From Mycolicibacter heraklionensis (lineage in GTDB: Bacteria; Actinomycetota; Actinomycetes; Mycobacteriales; Mycobacteriaceae), in the NCBI RefSeq assembly GCF_001021505.1, contig NZ_LDPO01000006.1, forward strand, positions 1 through 64,000: a stretch of DNA of 64,000 nt, given 5' to 3'. The notes beneath the pieces are model-generated. The model was not told where the DNA came from. It searched no databases and was given only the letters and a program-made list of their open reading frames with translations. Shown in pieces: positions 62,347 through 64,000 of the stretch (the first letter of the stretch is position 1; the number at the start of each line of letters is the position of its first letter). The position numbers and the translations under genes are program-made.

Positions 62347-64000
62347 GCCAAGATCACCCCCTCCAACTGGCCAGTCGAACGCCACTTTTCCAGCATGTCA
62401 AAGAATTCGACGGGTTTGCCGCCGAAGTTGGTCGACAGCATGCCGTGCGGATTTTCCTTATCGCCTTCGGAACTCAGGTAGCTCGGCGTGCATTCGGCGT
62501 AGAAGGCCTTGGGCTTCTCCGAGGCTTCGTCCATCGCGGCCAACCACTGGTCCTCGGCGGCCTTGGTGGCCTCGATGGTGCGCGCGCCGCGCTGCACGAA
62601 CGTGCTGACCAGATAAGCGAAATGGCGGGCCCGTTCCTCGGCGGTGTGGGTGTAGTTGGGGGAGACCCCGGACTGGGTGTAGCCGAGAAAGAAACAGTTG
62701 GGGAAGCCGTGGGTCTGCAGGCCGTGCAGAGTTCGCATGCCCTTGGCCCATTTGTCGCTCAACCGGACGTCATCGCGGCCGACGATTTCGAAGCCCAGCC
62801 GGCGGGTGAACTCGGTGCCCACCTCGAAGCCGGTCGCGAACACCAGAGCGTCGAGTTCGTACTCGACGCCGTCGACGACGACGGCGGTCTCGGTAAACCG
62901 CTCGACGCCACGTCCATCGGTGTCAACCAGCGTGACGTTGTCCCGGTTGAACGTGTCGAGGTACTGGTCGTGGTAGCCGGGGCGTTTGCAGTTCAACCGG
63001 TACCACGGCTTGAGCGATTCGGCAGTCTTGCGGTCGCGCACCGTTTCGTCGATCCGGGCGCGCAGCCGTTCCATCGCCACATAGTCGGCGTGGAACAGGA
63101 AATCGGCGATCTCCTCGGGCGTCATCTCTCGGCCGAGGCGCTGGGTCTCCCGCAACACCGCGGGCTCGCTCAGTTCGAGGGCCTTCTGCGTCCAGCCGTC
63201 GTTGGTGAGATCGAGGTCCATCTCCACCCCGCAGGTGACGCGGGTGAAGTTCTCCATGCGCTCGCGCTGCCAGCCCGGCTTCAGCGATGCCGCCCACTGC
63301 GGGTCGGTGGGCCGGTTGCCCCGCACCGAGACCGTGCTCGGGGTGCGCTGGAAAACGTAGAGCTGCTGCGCCCACTCGCCGAGGTGCGGAATGCACTGCA
63401 GCCCTGTCGAACCGGTGCCGATGACGCCGACGCGCTTGTCGGCCAGTCTGGTCAGTCCACCGGATTCGTCGCCGCCGGTGTAGCCGAAATCCCAGCGGCT
63501 GGTGTGAAAGGTGTGTCCGCGGAACTCGTTGATGCCCGGAATGCCCGGCAGTTTCGGCCGGGTGAGTGATCCGGGTGAGACGGCGACCAGGGTGGCGGTG
63601 AACTCGTCGCCGCGATCGGTGCTGATCTGCCAGCGTTTGGCCGTTTCGTCCCAGCGCAAGTCGGTGACAGTGGTGCCCAGCAACGCGTTGTCGTAGAGGT
63701 GATAGTGCTTGGCCACGTTCTGCAGGTGCTCGCGGATCTCCCGGCCATGCGCGTAGCGCTCAGTGGGCACGTAGTTCAGCTCTTCGAGCAGCGGCAGATA
63801 GATGTAGGACTCGACATCGCACTGCACGCCGGGGTAACGGTTCCAATACCAGGTGCCGCCGAAGTCGCCGGCGGTGTCGATCATCCGGATGTCGTCGATG
63901 CCGGATTCCTGTAGCCGCGCGGCGGCGATCAGGCTGCCCAGGCCGGCACCGATGATCGCCACCTGGACGTGGTCGTGCACCGGGTCACGTTCGACGCGCT
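62343..64000 (-). CDS. Baeyer-Villiger-type flavin monooxygenase (partial, runs off right edge)
   Basis: At least 545 aa are visible. The first FAD site is GAGLGSLIAA, FGGTWYWNRYPG is the typical following motif, and FRGHTFHTSRWDF is the BVMO fingerprint FxGxxxHxxxW(P/D). GTGSTGLQ is the NADPH site, and DALVFATGFE is the C-terminal FAD motif. It inserts oxygen into ketones to form esters, using NADPH and FAD. A GTG at 63980 is possible, but the frame stays open to the window edge and many BVMOs have N-terminal extensions, so the true start may lie outside. It is first in an operon with a TetR and an AtoE transporter. Confidence 0.9.
   Translation of the reverse strand, partial: RVERDPVHDHVQVAIIGAGLGSLIAAARLQESGIDDIRMIDTAGDFGGTWYWNRYPGVQCDVESYIYLPLLEELNYVPTERYAHGREIREHLQNVAKHYHLYDNALLGTTVTDLRWDETAKRWQISTDRGDEFTATLVAVSPGSLTRPKLPGIPGINEFRGHTFHTSRWDFGYTGGDESGGLTRLADKRVGVIGTGSTGLQCIPHLGEWAQQLYVFQRTPSTVSVRGNRPTDPQWAASLKPGWQRERMENFTRVTCGVEMDLDLTNDGWTQKALELSEPAVLRETQRLGREMTPEEIADFLFHADYVAMERLRARIDETVRDRKTAESLKPWYRLNCKRPGYHDQYLDTFNRDNVTLVDTDGRGVERFTETAVVVDGVEYELDALVFATGFEVGTEFTRRLGFEIVGRDDVRLSDKWAKGMRTLHGLQTHGFPNCFFLGYTQSGVSPNYTHTAEERARHFAYLVSTFVQRGARTIEATKAAEDQWLAAMDEASEKPKAFYAECTPSYLSSEGDKENPHGMLSTNFGGKPVEFFDMLEKWRSTGQLEGVILA

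Noticed and set aside
62331..63569. 412-aa plus-strand open frame opposite the BVMO
   Set aside because: Shadow of the monooxygenase, whose cofactor motifs are intact.

Overview
The window is a chromosomal segment of a high-GC mycobacterium (Mycobacteriaceae). The basis is WhiB1, WhiB7, PdtaS, AdnAB, MoeZ, mycoredoxin, an Mce operon with YrbE permeases, many GTG and leaderless starts, and a gene order that follows the M. tuberculosis Rv3193c-Rv3221c block in inverted orientation. Ortholog names come from memory of those proteins, not from a search.

Positions 1-38,700 are mostly conserved core: a biotinyl-lipoyl protein and the sensor kinase PdtaS; WhiB1 with a CRP-type operator; a lipid/DAG-kinase-like enzyme; EntC with a phosphatase; a ParA-like ATPase; the RNA helicase RhlE with a beta-propeller partner; a ferritin-like protein; TB9.4; a TetR; a DUF3152 metzincin; MoeZ; an alkyltransferase-like protein with LipV; the AdnA-AdnB helicase-nuclease; a K+ channel; NudC; mycoredoxin; UvrD2; the WhiB7 locus with its attenuated leader; and an ABC1 kinase. 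The core is interrupted by accessory genes. A P450 and an Rv0386-type cyclase/ATPase/LuxR regulator lie between nudC and mrx1. A TetR/acyltransferase pair lies near 35 kb. Counterparts of Rv3209 and Rv3216 are not seen at their usual places. The Rv3195-Rv3193 homologues (36.3-41.7 kb) close the block.

Positions 41.75-55.96 kb hold one long minus-strand Mce operon. In transcription order it is a small membrane protein, yrbEA, yrbEB, mceA-F, two Mce-associated proteins, a secreted DUF3298 protein, a 59-aa membrane protein, two DUF2236 proteins, and a double-TetR regulator of the same architecture as Mce3R. Most junctions are ATGA/GTGA overlaps. Gene content matches the Mce3 type, but the regulator is the last gene of the operon rather than divergent and upstream. 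The 420-bp region before the operon carries a 16-bp direct repeat spaced by exactly 200 bp.

Positions 56.3-64 kb are an accessory zone: initiator tRNA with promoter and terminator, a DUF433/DUF5615 toxin-antitoxin pair, CspA, a DsbA-like/DinB-like pair divergent from a TetR with an AT-rich operator, a short-chain fatty acid transporter, and a TetR coupled to a Baeyer-Villiger-type monooxygenase that runs off the right edge. No insertion sequence, phage, CRISPR array or rRNA was recognised.
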